A DNA stretch of 64,000 nucleotides from contig JUEO01000002.1 in the NCBI GenBank assembly GCA_000817115.1, positions 45,146-109,145 on the forward strand, in the 5' to 3' direction. Each line of letters opens with the position of its first letter. Position 1 is the stretch's first letter. A program made the position numbers and the translations under genes. This document shows, one piece after another, positions 46,578 through 56,934 of the stretch. The stretch is from a marine actinobacterium MedAcidi-G2B (GTDB taxonomy: Bacteria; Actinomycetota; Acidimicrobiia; Acidimicrobiales; MedAcidi-G1). Below the pieces are notes generated by a model. The model made no database searches, was not told the DNA's origin, and saw only the letters and a program-made list of their open reading frames with translations.

Positions 46578-47579
46578 ATGAACAAAATTGATCTTGATTC
46601 CCATTTGTCTGAATCTCTCGCTGCTATTGAAGCAGCGAGAGATCTAGAAAGCCTGAAAACGCTTGATACGGAATTGCTTGGGAAGAACTCTGCTACAACT
46701 TCAGCTAAAAAAAATCTTGGTCAGCTTGATCCAGAGGAAAGAAAAGTTGAAGGTAAGCGGATAAATGAAATTCGGGATCAAATCCAGAAGAAAATTCTAG
46801 GTCGGAAACTTGTTCTCGCTGAGGAAGAAAATTCCCTTCAACTCGAAAATGAACGGCTTGATCTAACAGAGCTAGATTTGGGTCATCGTTTAGGCCATCG
46901 TCATGTCATCACTCAAACCTGGGAGAGGCTTGAAGACCTCTTTGTAGGTATGGGGTACACGGTTGCAGAAGGCCCAGAAATAGAAGACGAATGGCATAAC
47001 TTCGGAGCATTAAATTTCCCATTGAGTCACCCAGCACGGGATATGTACGACACTCTTTATGTTGATTATGGAGAGCCACAAAGCACTTTATTGAGGACCC
47101 ATACTTCTCCAGTGCAGATGCGGGTGATGGAAAGTCAAGAACCGCCAATTTATTCCATCATGCCTGGACGGGTATTTAGATCTGACACTGCTGACGCTAC
47201 GCACATGCCAGTTTTTCATCAAATTGAGGCTTTGGTCGTCGACCGGGGGATAACGTTTGCGGATTTGGCAGGAACGCTAGATGCGTTCACTTCGGCTTAC
47301 TTCGGTAAAGATTTTGTGACTCGTCTTCGCCCCTCTTATTTTCCATTCACTGAACCTTCTGCTGAGTTTGATATACGGCGCCCAGATGGAACATGGCTTG
47401 AATTAGCAGGGTGCGGGATGGTTCATCCAAACGTTTTGAAAGCTGGAGGTCTCGATCCTGAGGAATGGTCAGGATTCGCTTTTGGGTTTGGTCTAGATCG
47501 CCTTGCATTAATGCGTCACGGTATAGATGACTTGCGGGAATTATTCCGAAATGACCATAGATTTTTGAGTCAATTCTGA
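46578..47579 (+). CDS. pheS: Phenylalanine--tRNA ligase alpha subunit
   Basis: Catalytic subunit. It has an N-terminal coiled coil (about 1-90), GRVFRSDTADATHMPVFHQI (motif 2), LRPSYFPFTEPSAEFDI, ELAGCGMVHPNVL and FAFGFGLDRLALMRHG (motif 3). 333 aa. The 71-bp gap upstream is AT-rich without a clear ribosome site or T-box features. It overlaps pheT by one base. Confidence 0.97.
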   Translation: MNKIDLDSHLSESLAAIEAARDLESLKTLDTELLGKNSATTSAKKNLGQLDPEERKVEGKRINEIRDQIQKKILGRKLVLAEEENSLQLENERLDLTELDLGHRLGHRHVITQTWERLEDLFVGMGYTVAEGPEIEDEWHNFGALNFPLSHPARDMYDTLYVDYGEPQSTLLRTHTSPVQMRVMESQEPPIYSIMPGRVFRSDTADATHMPVFHQIEALVVDRGITFADLAGTLDAFTSAYFGKDFVTRLRPSYFPFTEPSAEFDIRRPDGTWLELAGCGMVHPNVLKAGGLDPEEWSGFAFGFGLDRLALMRHGIDDLRELFRNDHRFLSQF

Positions 47580-49933
47580 TGAAAGTCTTACTTACTTGGC
47601 TTCAGGAGTTCGCACCGTTGGAAGGGACCTCGGAAGAAATTTCTGACCAACTTAGTGGCCTTGGTTTGACAGTTGAAGGCATGACTCATATTGGTGGCGA
47701 TTTAGACGGAGTAGTGGTGGCTAAAGTGCTTGACCTTCGAGCTCACCCTGATGCGGATCGTATACAACTAGTAGATGTAGACAGTGGAGATGGTGAACCC
47801 CTGCAGATTTGTTGTGGTGCTTTCAATATGAAAATCGGAGACCTCGTTCCTCTGGCGACGCTTGGAACCATCATGAATAACGGCATGGAAATCGCAAAAA
47901 GAAAAATGCGAGGCCAGTGGTCAAATGGGATGCTTTGCGCTGCTTCAGAGATAGGACTCGGCGTAGATTCAGAAGGAATAATGCTGCTCGATTCGTCTTT
48001 TGAGGTTGGGGCTCCACTCAAGGAAGCTTTAGGAATCCAAGAAGACGTACTATTTGATCTAGAGGTCAACCCTAATCGCCCGGATGCTATGTCAATTGCG
48101 GGGGTGGCAAGAGATCTTGCAGCGCTTCAAGGTAAAAAGTTTTCTTTACCAACTCCGAAAGAAAAAGAGAGAGGCAAGTCGGTAAATGAACGTTTAAGCG
48201 TAGAGATACTAGACCCAGAACTTTGTGGACGGTTTGTTGCCAGAATACTTGACAATATTGAAGTAGGTCCTTCCCCTTCGTGGGTTTCAAATCGCCTTAT
48301 AGCTCTTGGTATGAGACCAATAAATAATGTTGTGGATGCTTCAAACTACGTAATGCTTGAATTAGGCCAACCGAGCCACACTTATGATTTAGATCGTGTT
48401 CATGGTTCCGGATTTAAAGTCAGAAAAGCACAAGAGGGAGAAAAAATAACCACTCTTGATGGAATTGAACGCCCTCTAACCTCATCTGATGGTGTAGTAG
48501 CTGATGCTAAAAATGTAGCCATCGGTATAGCCGGTGTGATGGGTGGCGCATCTACAGAGATAGATCAAGACACAAAGACCATTGCATTAGAAATGGCGTG
48601 GTGGGATCCAATTTCTATTTCCGCGACTGCTCGAAGACTGGGACTGCGAAGTGAAGCTTCCTCTCGGTTTGAGAGGGGAGCTGATCCGGAGATTGCTGAT
48701 TTGGCAATGCAAAGATTTGCGGAAATATTATCCTCATCCGGCGCCACTCTTACTCCAGGAACTTTAGATTCACGGGGAAATTTACCACATCGCCCACCTG
48801 TTCGAGTTCGAATTCAGAGAGTAAATAAGATGCTGGGAGTCAATCTTTCTCGCAAAGAAATATCAAAACTTCTTGAATCTTTAGAGTTCAAAACTTCCAA
48901 ATCAGGCGAAGATCTTGATGTGGGAATCCCATCTTTTCGTTTTGATAGCAGTGAAGAGATTGATGTTATTGAAGAGATAGCCCGACTATATGGTTATTCC
49001 AATATTCCAAGAACAGTTCCGATGTCCACACTTACTGGTGGCTTAACAGAGCGGCAAACGGATCGCAGGATAGTGAAGAATGCTTTGGTTGGCTTAGGGA
49101 TTGATGAAGTTATGCCAGTGCCTTTCTTGGCCCCAGGTGATTTAGAAGCGGCAGGATTGAAAGTTGATGGTATAACTGTCACGAACCCATTGGTGACTGA
49201 AGAGTCAGTTATGAGAGCTTCCTTAAGGCCGGGCTTGTTGAAGACTTTGGCTTATAACGCATCTCATCGTTTGACCGGTCTAAAACTTTTCGAACTTGGC
49301 CACATCTATCAGCATCCTCTATCTGAACAACCCCTCCCGGACGAACGAGAACATTTAGGTGTTGTATTGGCTGGAGGGGATGCAGGTTCAGCAGTTAATG
49401 TTTGGTCAGCTCTTGCTGATGCACTAGCGCTTCGGGACTATGAACTTATTGCGGTAAGCCCTCCAGGTCTTCATGCTACTAGGACGGCTCAAATCGAAGT
49501 TCATGGCGAAGTCATTGGTTTCGTTGGTGAAATCGCACCGTCTGTACTTGATGCTTATGAGGTATCAGAAAGGGTGGGATGGCTTGAGATTGATTTGGAT
49601 ACTGCGTTAACAATTTCTCATGGTGACAAGCCATACAAGTCAATCAGCCGTTATCCAAGTTCTGATATAGATTTAGCATTTGAGGTATCGGAAGATGTTC
49701 CTGCCTCATCAGTCAGTTCTGTTTTACGTGCTTCAGCAGGAGAGTTGTTAATAGATCTACGATTATTTGATGTGTTTAGAGGTCATCCGGTAGGGGAGAA
49801 CTGTAGAAGTCTGGCTTATACCCTGCGATTTCAGGCCACTGATCGGACATTGACAGATAAAGAAATTTCTGAAGTTCGAGAACGCTGCATATCAACTGTT
49901 GAAAAAGAGTTGGCTGCTTCTTTACGTTCTTAA
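47579..49933 (+). CDS. pheT: Phenylalanine--tRNA ligase beta subunit
   Basis: The 784-aa product has the tRNA-binding EMAP-like domain (about 40-150, GDGEPLQICCGAFNMKIGD), B3/B4 editing, B5, a catalytic-like core and the C-terminal anticodon-binding domain (SRYPSSDIDLAFEVSEDV). All domains are present and of usual size. It is the end of the translation block; 78 bp of AT-rich regulatory sequence then precedes argC. Confidence 0.97.
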   Translation: MKVLLTWLQEFAPLEGTSEEISDQLSGLGLTVEGMTHIGGDLDGVVVAKVLDLRAHPDADRIQLVDVDSGDGEPLQICCGAFNMKIGDLVPLATLGTIMNNGMEIAKRKMRGQWSNGMLCAASEIGLGVDSEGIMLLDSSFEVGAPLKEALGIQEDVLFDLEVNPNRPDAMSIAGVARDLAALQGKKFSLPTPKEKERGKSVNERLSVEILDPELCGRFVARILDNIEVGPSPSWVSNRLIALGMRPINNVVDASNYVMLELGQPSHTYDLDRVHGSGFKVRKAQEGEKITTLDGIERPLTSSDGVVADAKNVAIGIAGVMGGASTEIDQDTKTIALEMAWWDPISISATARRLGLRSEASSRFERGADPEIADLAMQRFAEILSSSGATLTPGTLDSRGNLPHRPPVRVRIQRVNKMLGVNLSRKEISKLLESLEFKTSKSGEDLDVGIPSFRFDSSEEIDVIEEIARLYGYSNIPRTVPMSTLTGGLTERQTDRRIVKNALVGLGIDEVMPVPFLAPGDLEAAGLKVDGITVTNPLVTEESVMRASLRPGLLKTLAYNASHRLTGLKLFELGHIYQHPLSEQPLPDEREHLGVVLAGGDAGSAVNVWSALADALALRDYELIAVSPPGLHATRTAQIEVHGEVIGFVGEIAPSVLDAYEVSERVGWLEIDLDTALTISHGDKPYKSISRYPSSDIDLAFEVSEDVPASSVSSVLRASAGELLIDLRLFDVFRGHPVGENCRSLAYTLRFQATDRTLTDKEISEVRERCISTVEKELAASLRS

Positions 49934-49963
49934 TCCAGAGACTGCGGCAAGATATGCAGTTCA

Positions 49964-50004
49964 TTGTATAAATATGTTGCATTTATATACATAAAGTTGT
50001 ATAT
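49964..50004 (+). promoter_or_regulatory. arg operon promoter with overlapping TGTATA/TATACA operator (candidate ArgR box)
   Basis: TTGTAT (49964-49969) and TATACA (49986-49991), 16 bp apart, resemble -35 and -10 elements. Overlapping them are TGTATA (49965), TATACA (49986) and TGTATA (49998). The last two form the inverted repeat ATATACATAAAGTTGTATAT (49985-50004). ArgR hexamers bind tandem AT-rich palindromes of this kind, and argR lies in this operon. The assignment to ArgR is inference. Confidence 0.6.
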
Positions 50005-50011
50005 TTATTTC

Positions 50012-51046
50012 ATGAAAAAAGTTGGAATCATAGGAGCTTCTGGGTTCACCGGTGCAGAAATACTCAGAATATGTGCCTCTCATCCCGATTTACAGGTTGA
50101 TGTTGCAGCAGCAGATTCAATGTCCGGAGGAAGAGTATCAGACCTTTATCCGGGGCTATCAGCTGAATATGGAGACCTTATTTTTGCGCCAACCAACCCC
50201 AAAATCTTTCAGAACTGTGATCTAGTGTTTCTTTGTCTCCCACACGGAGCATCTCAAGAATTAGTTCCTCAACTGAAAGATGACGTTGAGTATTTAATAG
50301 ATCTTGGAGCAGACTATCGCCTTAAAGACCAGTCTTTGTATCCACTTTGGTACGACGCTCCGCACATCAATCCAGACTTACTATCCGATTTCGCATACGG
50401 TCTTCCAGAACTCTTCCGAGAAGAAGTACAAGAATCAAATCTGATTTCAGTTCCAGGGTGCTTTCCCACAGCCGCAACTCTTGCCTTAGCTCCATACATA
50501 GAATCTGGCTTAATCGAAACAAAAAGAATCATCGTTGATGCAGCTACAGGAGTCTCAGGAGCGGGACGGGCTCCAAAAGAAAATACAACCTTCTGTGCAG
50601 TGGATGAAAACTTTACGGCTTATGGGCTCCTTGATCATCGCCACACTCCAGAAATGGAACAAGTCTTATCAATAAAGGCCAAAGAAGAAGTTTCCGTGCT
50701 TTTTACCCCACATCTCGCTCCAATGACTCGTGGCATTCTTGCGACTTGTTACGCTCAACCAACAGTAGAAATGGACACTGCTTCGGCATTAGAAATCTTG
50801 GCTGCTTATTACGAGAAAGAACCTTTTGTGGTAGTCGATGAAAGGTCTCCTTCAACAAAGTCCACGTTTGGTTCAAATGTTGCACACCTCACGGCACGTG
50901 TCGACCCGCGCACCGGCTACCTAATGGTGATTAGTGCAATTGACAATCTTGGTAAAGGAGCATCAGGAGGAGCTATTCAGTGTGCCAACCTTGTATTTGG
51001 ATTTGAAGAAACTCAAGGACTACCGACTACCGGTATAACACCATGA
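50012..51046 (+). CDS. argC: N-acetyl-gamma-glutamyl-phosphate reductase
   Basis: Third step of arginine synthesis, NADPH-dependent. GIIGASGFTGAEILRI (nucleotide loop), VFLCLPHGASQELV, SVPGCFPTAATLALAP (catalytic Cys), HRHTPEMEQ (His) and AIDNLGKGASGGAIQCANLV are all standard. ATG at 50012 is right; the frame is open upstream to 49964 but would add AT-rich non-family residues covering the operator. It overlaps argJ by 4 bases. Confidence 0.96.
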   Translation: MKKVGIIGASGFTGAEILRICASHPDLQVDVAAADSMSGGRVSDLYPGLSAEYGDLIFAPTNPKIFQNCDLVFLCLPHGASQELVPQLKDDVEYLIDLGADYRLKDQSLYPLWYDAPHINPDLLSDFAYGLPELFREEVQESNLISVPGCFPTAATLALAPYIESGLIETKRIIVDAATGVSGAGRAPKENTTFCAVDENFTAYGLLDHRHTPEMEQVLSIKAKEEVSVLFTPHLAPMTRGILATCYAQPTVEMDTASALEILAAYYEKEPFVVVDERSPSTKSTFGSNVAHLTARVDPRTGYLMVISAIDNLGKGASGGAIQCANLVFGFEETQGLPTTGITP

Positions 51047-52206
51047 CTGTGACCTCAGTTTCAGGATTTTTCGCAAGTGGTGTTACTTGTGGAATAAAGC
51101 ACTCGGGAGATTCGGACCTGGCTTTAGTTACCCACGCTGATGGAGTTCCAATAACCGCAACAGGGGTTTTCACCTCGAATAAGATGACCGCCGCACCGGT
51201 ACAAATATGCAAAGAATATCTATCTACGACAGGAGGTCAAGCTGCCGCTGTGATACTCAATAGTGGAAATGCGAATGCTGCAACTGGAGAAAAGGGAAAA
51301 AATGATGCCCGAGCTATGGCACAATCTGTAGCAGAACATTTAGGTTGCAAGACTGAAGAAGTCCTAGTTTGCTCTACTGGCTGGATTGGTTACCCACTAC
51401 CAATTGAGAAGATAAAAAAGGGCATACCAGAACTTGTGGAGTCTCTTGATTCAGCAGGAGGGCTGAATGCAGCAAAGGCAATCATGACCACCGATACTGT
51501 TCCAAAAACTGTAGAAATAAGAAAAGAAACTTTCACTGTCGGAGGTATAGCTAAAGGCGCAGCCATGCTTGAGCCAAATATGGCAACCATGTTGGCAGTT
51601 TTAACTACTGATGCTGAAATTGATGCACCGACAGCAACAAAAATGCTTCAAGAAGCAGTATCAGGCTCCTTCAATTGCTTGACCGTAGACGGAGCAGAAT
51701 CTACTAATGACACAGTTTTATTATTAGCGTCTGGAGAATCAGGGCCGACAAATAAAGAAGAACTAGCAGAAGCTCTCAAAGAGGCATGTGCCGCATTGGC
51801 TATTCAAATGGCTGATGATGCTGAAGGTTCAACCAAGACAGTGTTTCTCTCTGTAACAGGAGCCGCCACTGATGCTGAAGCACTCAAGGGCGCTAGAGAT
51901 ACCGCAAATTGTCAACTAGTGAAGTGCTCATGGTATGGAGAGGATCCTTACTGGGGCCGTATAGCGGCAGAAATGGGCGCAGCAGATATTGCCTTTGATC
52001 CCGAAACGATAACCATCTCTTATGGAGGACAAGTTGTTTATGCCCATGGAGAAGCACAATCTGTTGATAAAAAATTACTCAAAGAACATATGGCTGGCAG
52101 GCAAATCAAACTTGGTGTTGACCTAGGTCAAGGCTCTGGGACTGCTCAAGTTGTGACAACTGATCTTAGCCATGCATATATCGATGAAAATATGAGAACT
52201 TCTTAA
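51043..52206 (+). CDS. argJ: Bifunctional ornithine acetyltransferase/N-acetylglutamate synthase
   Basis: Recycles the acetyl group in arginine synthesis. The 387-aa proprotein is expected to cut itself before the Thr in PNMATMLAVLTTDAEI. GVFTSNKMTAAPV, LNSGNANAATGEKG and CSTGWIGYPLP are family motifs. The usual SGM before PNMATML is AAM here (GIAKGAAMLEPNMATML). No separate argA is seen in the cluster, so the acetyl cycle may depend on this enzyme. Confidence 0.96.
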   Translation: MTVTSVSGFFASGVTCGIKHSGDSDLALVTHADGVPITATGVFTSNKMTAAPVQICKEYLSTTGGQAAAVILNSGNANAATGEKGKNDARAMAQSVAEHLGCKTEEVLVCSTGWIGYPLPIEKIKKGIPELVESLDSAGGLNAAKAIMTTDTVPKTVEIRKETFTVGGIAKGAAMLEPNMATMLAVLTTDAEIDAPTATKMLQEAVSGSFNCLTVDGAESTNDTVLLLASGESGPTNKEELAEALKEACAALAIQMADDAEGSTKTVFLSVTGAATDAEALKGARDTANCQLVKCSWYGEDPYWGRIAAEMGAADIAFDPETITISYGGQVVYAHGEAQSVDKKLLKEHMAGRQIKLGVDLGQGSGTAQVVTTDLSHAYIDENMRTS

Positions 52207-52216
52207 AGGAAAAAGT

Positions 52217-53101
52217 ATGAATACTTCAGAAGAAAATTTCTCTCCAGAGCGGAGAGCAGCAGTGCTAGTAGAAACTCTGCCTTACATTCAACATTTCTCC
52301 GGTGAAACTGTAGTCGTGAAACTTGGCGGCAATGCAATGGTCGATGACGAACTAGCTTCTCAATTCGCTCAAGACATAGTTCTAATGCAATCAGTGGGAA
52401 TTAAACCAGTAGTTGTTCATGGCGGCGCCCCTCAAATTGGAAGCATGCTCGACCGGTTAGGTATGGACTCTCAGTTTGTTGATGGACTTCGGGTAACTGA
52501 TGGCGACACCCTTGATGTCGCTCGAATGGTCTTAGTTGGAAAAGTTAATCGAGACATAGTGTCTAGCATCAATATCCATGGTCCGTTAGCAGTTGGAATC
52601 TCGGGAGAAGATGCAGGACTGATAACTGCTACTTCCCGTCATGAAGACTTAGGCTTTGTCGGTGAGATACAAGCGGTCAATCCCACAATCATTAACGGTT
52701 TGTTGAAAGAGGGACACATACCTATTGTTTCAAGCATTGGTGCTGATGATAAAGGACAGGCCTACAACATAAACGCTGACACAGTAGCTTCATCCTTAGC
52801 AGCAGCGTTGGAAGCTAAACGAATTCTTTATTTGACAGATATTGAAGGCTTACGTGCTGACATGGAAGATCCTGAAAGCCATATTTCTGAAATTACGTCT
52901 TCGGATTTACAGAACCTAATTGACAATGGAACGATAAGTGGAGGAATGATTCCAAAAGCTCAAGCATGTCTTGAAGCAGTAGAAGCCGGAGTGGGTTCTG
53001 CGCATATGGTTGATGGGCGTATATCGCATGTGATACTGCTTGAACTCTTTACCGACTCAGGTATAGGAACAATGGTTCTTCCAGATCAGGAGAAAAAATG
53101 A
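52217..53101 (+). CDS. argB: Acetylglutamate kinase
   Basis: Phosphorylates N-acetylglutamate. The 294-aa product has VVKLGGNAMVDDEL, VVVHGGAPQIGSMLDRLGM (the usual GGGP is GGAP), NINADTVASSLAAALEA and GGMIPKAQACLEAVE. The long N-terminal helix (about 1-25) is the feature linked to arginine feedback inhibition in hexameric forms. GGAAAAAG precedes the ATG. Overlaps argD by 4 bases. Confidence 0.96.
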   Translation: MNTSEENFSPERRAAVLVETLPYIQHFSGETVVVKLGGNAMVDDELASQFAQDIVLMQSVGIKPVVVHGGAPQIGSMLDRLGMDSQFVDGLRVTDGDTLDVARMVLVGKVNRDIVSSINIHGPLAVGISGEDAGLITATSRHEDLGFVGEIQAVNPTIINGLLKEGHIPIVSSIGADDKGQAYNINADTVASSLAAALEAKRILYLTDIEGLRADMEDPESHISEITSSDLQNLIDNGTISGGMIPKAQACLEAVEAGVGSAHMVDGRISHVILLELFTDSGIGTMVLPDQEKK

Positions 53102-54294
53102 CTTCTGATCGCTTACTTATGAACAATTACGGATCACCACCTATCAAGTTCGTTAGTGGCCAAGGAACAGTTCTTTTTGATGACAATGGAAAAGAGTACT
53201 TGGATTTCTTGTGTGGGCTAGCAGTTACCAGTCTTGGTCATAGCCATCCAAGAATCGCAGAGGCTCTAACGACTCAAGCAAAGACCCTTCTTCACGTGTC
53301 AAATTTGTTTGATACAGATCCACATCTTGAAGTTGCTGAAACACTAGATGAACTCATAAGAAAAGAAACAGACATAGAGATTCCAGGAAGAGTTATTTTC
53401 CAGAATTCTGGAGCAGAAGCTAATGAGGCTGCAATAAAGCTGGCTCGAAAATATCAAGGGCAGGGACGACACGTTATTCTTTCGGCTCTTCAATCATTTC
53501 ATGGCCGTACTTTGGCAACATTAGCGGCCACTGGACAACCAGAAAAACATGAACCATTCCAACCTTTGCCAGAAGGATTCAGACATGCTACTTGGAACGA
53601 TCTTGATCATTTCGCGTCTTTAGTCGACTCCTCAGTGGGTGCCATACTTCTTGAACCGATTCAAGGAGAAGGAGGGGTGAACCCTGCTGATCCACAATTT
53701 TTACAAGGCATTAGAAAAATTTGTGATGATTACGGCATTTTGTTGATTATGGATGAGATTCAAGCGGGACTGGGTCGGACTGGAAAGTGGTTTGGTTTCC
53801 AACACGCTGGTATATCTCCAGATATTGTCACTACAGCTAAGGCACTAGGTAACGGAGTTCCTATTGGGGCAGTTTGGGCTACTGAGGAAGTGGCCGCCGC
53901 TTTTAGACCAGGAGATCATGGGTCAACTTTTGGCGGTCAACCATTAGCTGCTTCAGCAGCACGAGAAGTCTTAAGAACCATGGTGGAGATAGATGCTCCG
54001 TTACTGGCGGCTGAGAGAGGACAAGAACTCATCAGTATGCTTGAAAAAGTTGAAGGGATAGAAAGCGTTCGAGGTTCTGGCCTTCTTTTGGCGGCAGAAC
54101 TTGACGCGAAAATTTTGGATAAACGGACGGCTCCTGAGGTAGCACGGGAATGTCTAGATGCTGGATTAGTAGTGAATGGTGTTACTCCAACATCTTTACG
54201 GCTAGCTCCACCTTTAACGATCAGCGCAGAAGAGTTGAATAAAGGTGTAGCCCTTCTAGAAGAGGTTTTGAATAGTTCTAAGGGAGAAGAATAA
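53098..54294 (+). CDS. argD: Acetylornithine aminotransferase
   Basis: PLP-dependent class III aminotransferase. The 398-aa product has FQNSGAEANEAAIKLARKY, SFHGRTLATLAATGQ, EPIQGEGGVNPA, IMDEIQAGLGRTGKWF and TTAKALGNGVPIGA, which holds the PLP Lys. Three bases separate it from argF. Confidence 0.96.
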   Translation: MTSDRLLMNNYGSPPIKFVSGQGTVLFDDNGKEYLDFLCGLAVTSLGHSHPRIAEALTTQAKTLLHVSNLFDTDPHLEVAETLDELIRKETDIEIPGRVIFQNSGAEANEAAIKLARKYQGQGRHVILSALQSFHGRTLATLAATGQPEKHEPFQPLPEGFRHATWNDLDHFASLVDSSVGAILLEPIQGEGGVNPADPQFLQGIRKICDDYGILLIMDEIQAGLGRTGKWFGFQHAGISPDIVTTAKALGNGVPIGAVWATEEVAAAFRPGDHGSTFGGQPLAASAAREVLRTMVEIDAPLLAAERGQELISMLEKVEGIESVRGSGLLLAAELDAKILDKRTAPEVARECLDAGLVVNGVTPTSLRLAPPLTISAEELNKGVALLEEVLNSSKGEE

Positions 54295-54297
54295 CAA

Positions 54298-55212
54298 ATG
54301 AGACACTTTCTTGAAGTAGATGACTTGGATGCCACTGAAGTTGCCGAGGTTTTGAAATTTGCGAGTATGAAGGAATTCCCAAAAAATCTTGATGGGAAAG
54401 GCATGGCCCTGATTTTTGAAAAACCCTCAGCGCGTACACGCAACTCGATGGAAATGGCGGTATTTCAACTGGGAGGGCACCCAATTTATATAAAACCTGA
54501 AGAAGTGGGTTTAGATGAACGCGAGTCTGTAGAAGACGTCACTAAGACACTCTCTTGCTTTCACTCCATGATTGGCGCAAGAGTCTTCAAACACTCAACT
54601 GTTGAACGGATGGCAAGAGAAAACAGGGTTCCAATAATTAACTTATTGTCAGACGAAGCTCATCCTTTACAAGCATTAGCAGACGTATTGACCATGCAAC
54701 AAGAATTAGGAGATTTAGAAGGACGTTCAATCACCTATATAGGAGATGGGAACAATGTCTTTAGATCATTAGCGATCGCCTGTGGATTTCTAGGAATGGA
54801 AGTTAGGTTCTCAGGGCCACCTGAATATCAACTTCCTTATAAAGACCGGGACAGGCTGGAATTCGCTGGAGTGAGTTTTGAGGAGTACAGCTCTCCAGAA
54901 GAAGCCGTTAAAGGCGTTGACGCTGTTTATACAGATGTCTGGACTTCTATGGGACAAGAACAAGAAAAAACCCAACGCCATAAAGCATTTGAAGGATTTC
55001 AAGTTAATGAGAAATTGATGAATCATGCTGGAGAAAAAAGTATATTTCTTCATTGTCTTCCAGCTCATCGAGGTGAGGAAGTAACAGATGAAGTAGTTGA
55101 TGGTTTAGCAAGTCGAGTGTGGATTCAAGCAGAGAACCGGATGCACGCAGCTCGAGGCCTTTTAGCTTGGTTGGTTGAAAAGAACATTGAAGAAGGGAAC
55201 AAGCATGAGTAA
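54298..55212 (+). CDS. argF: Ornithine carbamoyltransferase
   Basis: Makes citrulline from ornithine and carbamoyl phosphate. The carbamoyl phosphate loop reads [20 protein letters not shown], where Ala replaces the Thr of the usual [37 protein letters not shown] and [17 protein letters not shown] (catalytic Cys) confirm the family; pyrB of this window keeps STRTR. 304 aa. The end overlaps argR. Confidence 0.95.
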   Translation: MRHFLEVDDLDATEVAEVLKFASMKEFPKNLDGKGMALIFEKPSARTRNSMEMAVFQLGGHPIYIKPEEVGLDERESVEDVTKTLSCFHSMIGARVFKHSTVERMARENRVPIINLLSDEAHPLQALADVLTMQQELGDLEGRSITYIGDGNNVFRSLAIACGFLGMEVRFSGPPEYQLPYKDRDRLEFAGVSFEEYSSPEEAVKGVDAVYTDVWTSMGQEQEKTQRHKAFEGFQVNEKLMNHAGEKSIFLHCLPAHRGEEVTDEVVDGLASRVWIQAENRMHAARGLLAWLVEKNIEEGNKHE

Positions 55213-55666
55213 AGCTCAACGGCATCATCAGATAACTCAACTGCTTTCAGGTTCTCTGATCTCAAATCAATCAGATCTTGTAGAAAAGTTAGAAAGCATT
55301 GGGATAACAGCAACGCAAGCTACTGTTTCTAGAGATCTTGAAGAACTCGGAGCAGTGAAAGTCAGACTCCCAAATGGAGACAATATATATGCAATTCCTG
55401 AGTACCCAGTAGATCGAGTGCTCCCTGAAGATCACTTACGACGTGTAATGGGCGAGTGGGTGGTTGAAATAAAGACATCAGACAACATTATTGTTTTGAG
55501 AACCCCACCTGGTTCTGCTCATGTCGTTGCATCGGCTTTAGATCGTGCAGGACTCTCCGAGGTGCTAGGAACGGTCGCAGGAGATGACACTTTATTAGTG
55601 GTTGCAACGAGTGGAACTGACGGAGAGTCTTTAACTAAGAGTCTCCGACATTTGGCAGGGCTCTGA
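55205..55666 (+). CDS. argR: Arginine repressor
   Basis: Winged-helix repressor using arginine as corepressor. The N-terminal DNA-binding domain has [20 protein letters not shown] and [20 protein letters not shown]. The C-terminal hexamerisation/arginine domain has [20 protein letters not shown] and [16 protein letters not shown] at 55205 with AAGGG upstream is preferred over TTG 55175. Position inside the operon implies autoregulation through the argC operator. Confidence 0.95.
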   Translation: MSKAQRHHQITQLLSGSLISNQSDLVEKLESIGITATQATVSRDLEELGAVKVRLPNGDNIYAIPEYPVDRVLPEDHLRRVMGEWVVEIKTSDNIIVLRTPPGSAHVVASALDRAGLSEVLGTVAGDDTLLVVATSGTDGESLTKSLRHLAGL

Positions 55667-55683
55667 ATCAAGAATCGTTATGA

Positions 55684-56934
55684 ATGAGAGAAAAAATGAA
55701 TACAAAAAAATCTGAGATAAAAAAAGTTGTCTTGGCTTACTCTGGCGGCCTTGATACTTCCATTATTTTGAAATGGCTGCAGGAAACGTATGACTGCGAA
55801 GTAGTCACTTTTACTGCTGACCTTGGTCAAGGTGAAGAACTTGAGCCAGCTCGGACAAAAGCTGAATCAATGGGGGTTAAAGAGATTTATATAGAGGATC
55901 TTAAGGAAGAATTTGTTGCTGATTATGTTTTCCCTATGTTTAGAGCGAACGCTCTTTATGAAGGGGAGTATTTGCTCGGGACCTCTATAGCGCGCCCTCT
56001 TATAGCGAAAAGGTTAGTCGAAATAGCTGCGGAGACAGGCGCAGATGCAATTAGTCATGGAGCTACTGGAAAAGGAAATGACCAAGTTCGTTTTGAACTA
56101 GGAGCATATGCGCTTAACCCGGATATAGAAGTGATTGCTCCATGGCGAGAATGGGACCTTGGTTCCCGACAAAGTTTACTTGAATACGCTGAGAAGCATG
56201 ACATACCGGTTGAGATGAAGAGAGGCAAAGAATCTCCGTATTCGATGGACGCGAACTTGTTGCACATTTCTTATGAAGGTGGACCATTAGAAAATCCATG
56301 GAATGAGCCTGCAACCGAGATGTGGAGGTGGTCTGTAAGTCCAGAACAAGCTCCAAATGAGGCAACCTATCTTGAATTAACTTACGAAAAGGGAGATGTA
56401 GTAGCTATTGATGACAAAGAAATGACTCCTGCTGAAGTTCTTGCTTTACTTAACAAAGTTGGTGGTGAGAATGGTATTGGTAGAACCGACATAGTTGAAA
56501 ATCGTTATGTAGGTATGAAGTCACGGGGCGCTTATGAAACACCTGGTGGATCAATACTCCTCAAAGCTCATAGAGCCATAGAATCAATCACACTTGATGG
56601 TGGCACAGCACATTTAAAAGACGAACTTATGCCTCGCTACGCAGAAATCATTTATAACGGCTTCTGGTTTAGCCCAGAACGGGAGATGCTTCAAGCAGCG
56701 ATCGACCATAGTCAAATCAATGTGAATGGTAAAGTTCGTCTTCGTCTTTATAAAGGAAATATTGATGTAGTTGGTAGAGAGTCCAAAGACACTCTCTTTG
56801 ACGAAGCAGTAGCAACTTTTGAAGAAGATCAAGGTGCTTATGATCAAGCAGACGCTGAAGGATTTATAAAATTGAACGCACTGAGATTACGGACAGTTGC
56901 TCGTAGAAATGCATCACGTCAGGAGAAATCATGA
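55684..56934 (+). CDS. argG: Argininosuccinate synthase
   Basis: ATP-dependent joining of citrulline and aspartate. The 416-aa product has [17 protein letters not shown] (PP-loop), [34 protein letters not shown] and [20 protein letters not shown] at 55684 or 55696 are both possible; the first is kept. The 17-bp argR gap has no terminator. Overlaps argH by 4 bases. Confidence 0.96.
   Translation: MREKMNTKKSEIKKVVLAYSGGLDTSIILKWLQETYDCEVVTFTADLGQGEELEPARTKAESMGVKEIYIEDLKEEFVADYVFPMFRANALYEGEYLLGTSIARPLIAKRLVEIAAETGADAISHGATGKGNDQVRFELGAYALNPDIEVIAPWREWDLGSRQSLLEYAEKHDIPVEMKRGKESPYSMDANLLHISYEGGPLENPWNEPATEMWRWSVSPEQAPNEATYLELTYEKGDVVAIDDKEMTPAEVLALLNKVGGENGIGRTDIVENRYVGMKSRGAYETPGGSILLKAHRAIESITLDGGTAHLKDELMPRYAEIIYNGFWFSPEREMLQAAIDHSQINVNGKVRLRLYKGNIDVVGRESKDTLFDEAVATFEEDQGAYDQADAEGFIKLNALRLRTVARRNASRQEKS

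Noticed and set aside
55667-55696. ARG-box-like ATGAAT/TGAAT matches before argG
   Set aside because: No symmetric pair of half-sites; the match is weak and argG is within a continuous operon.
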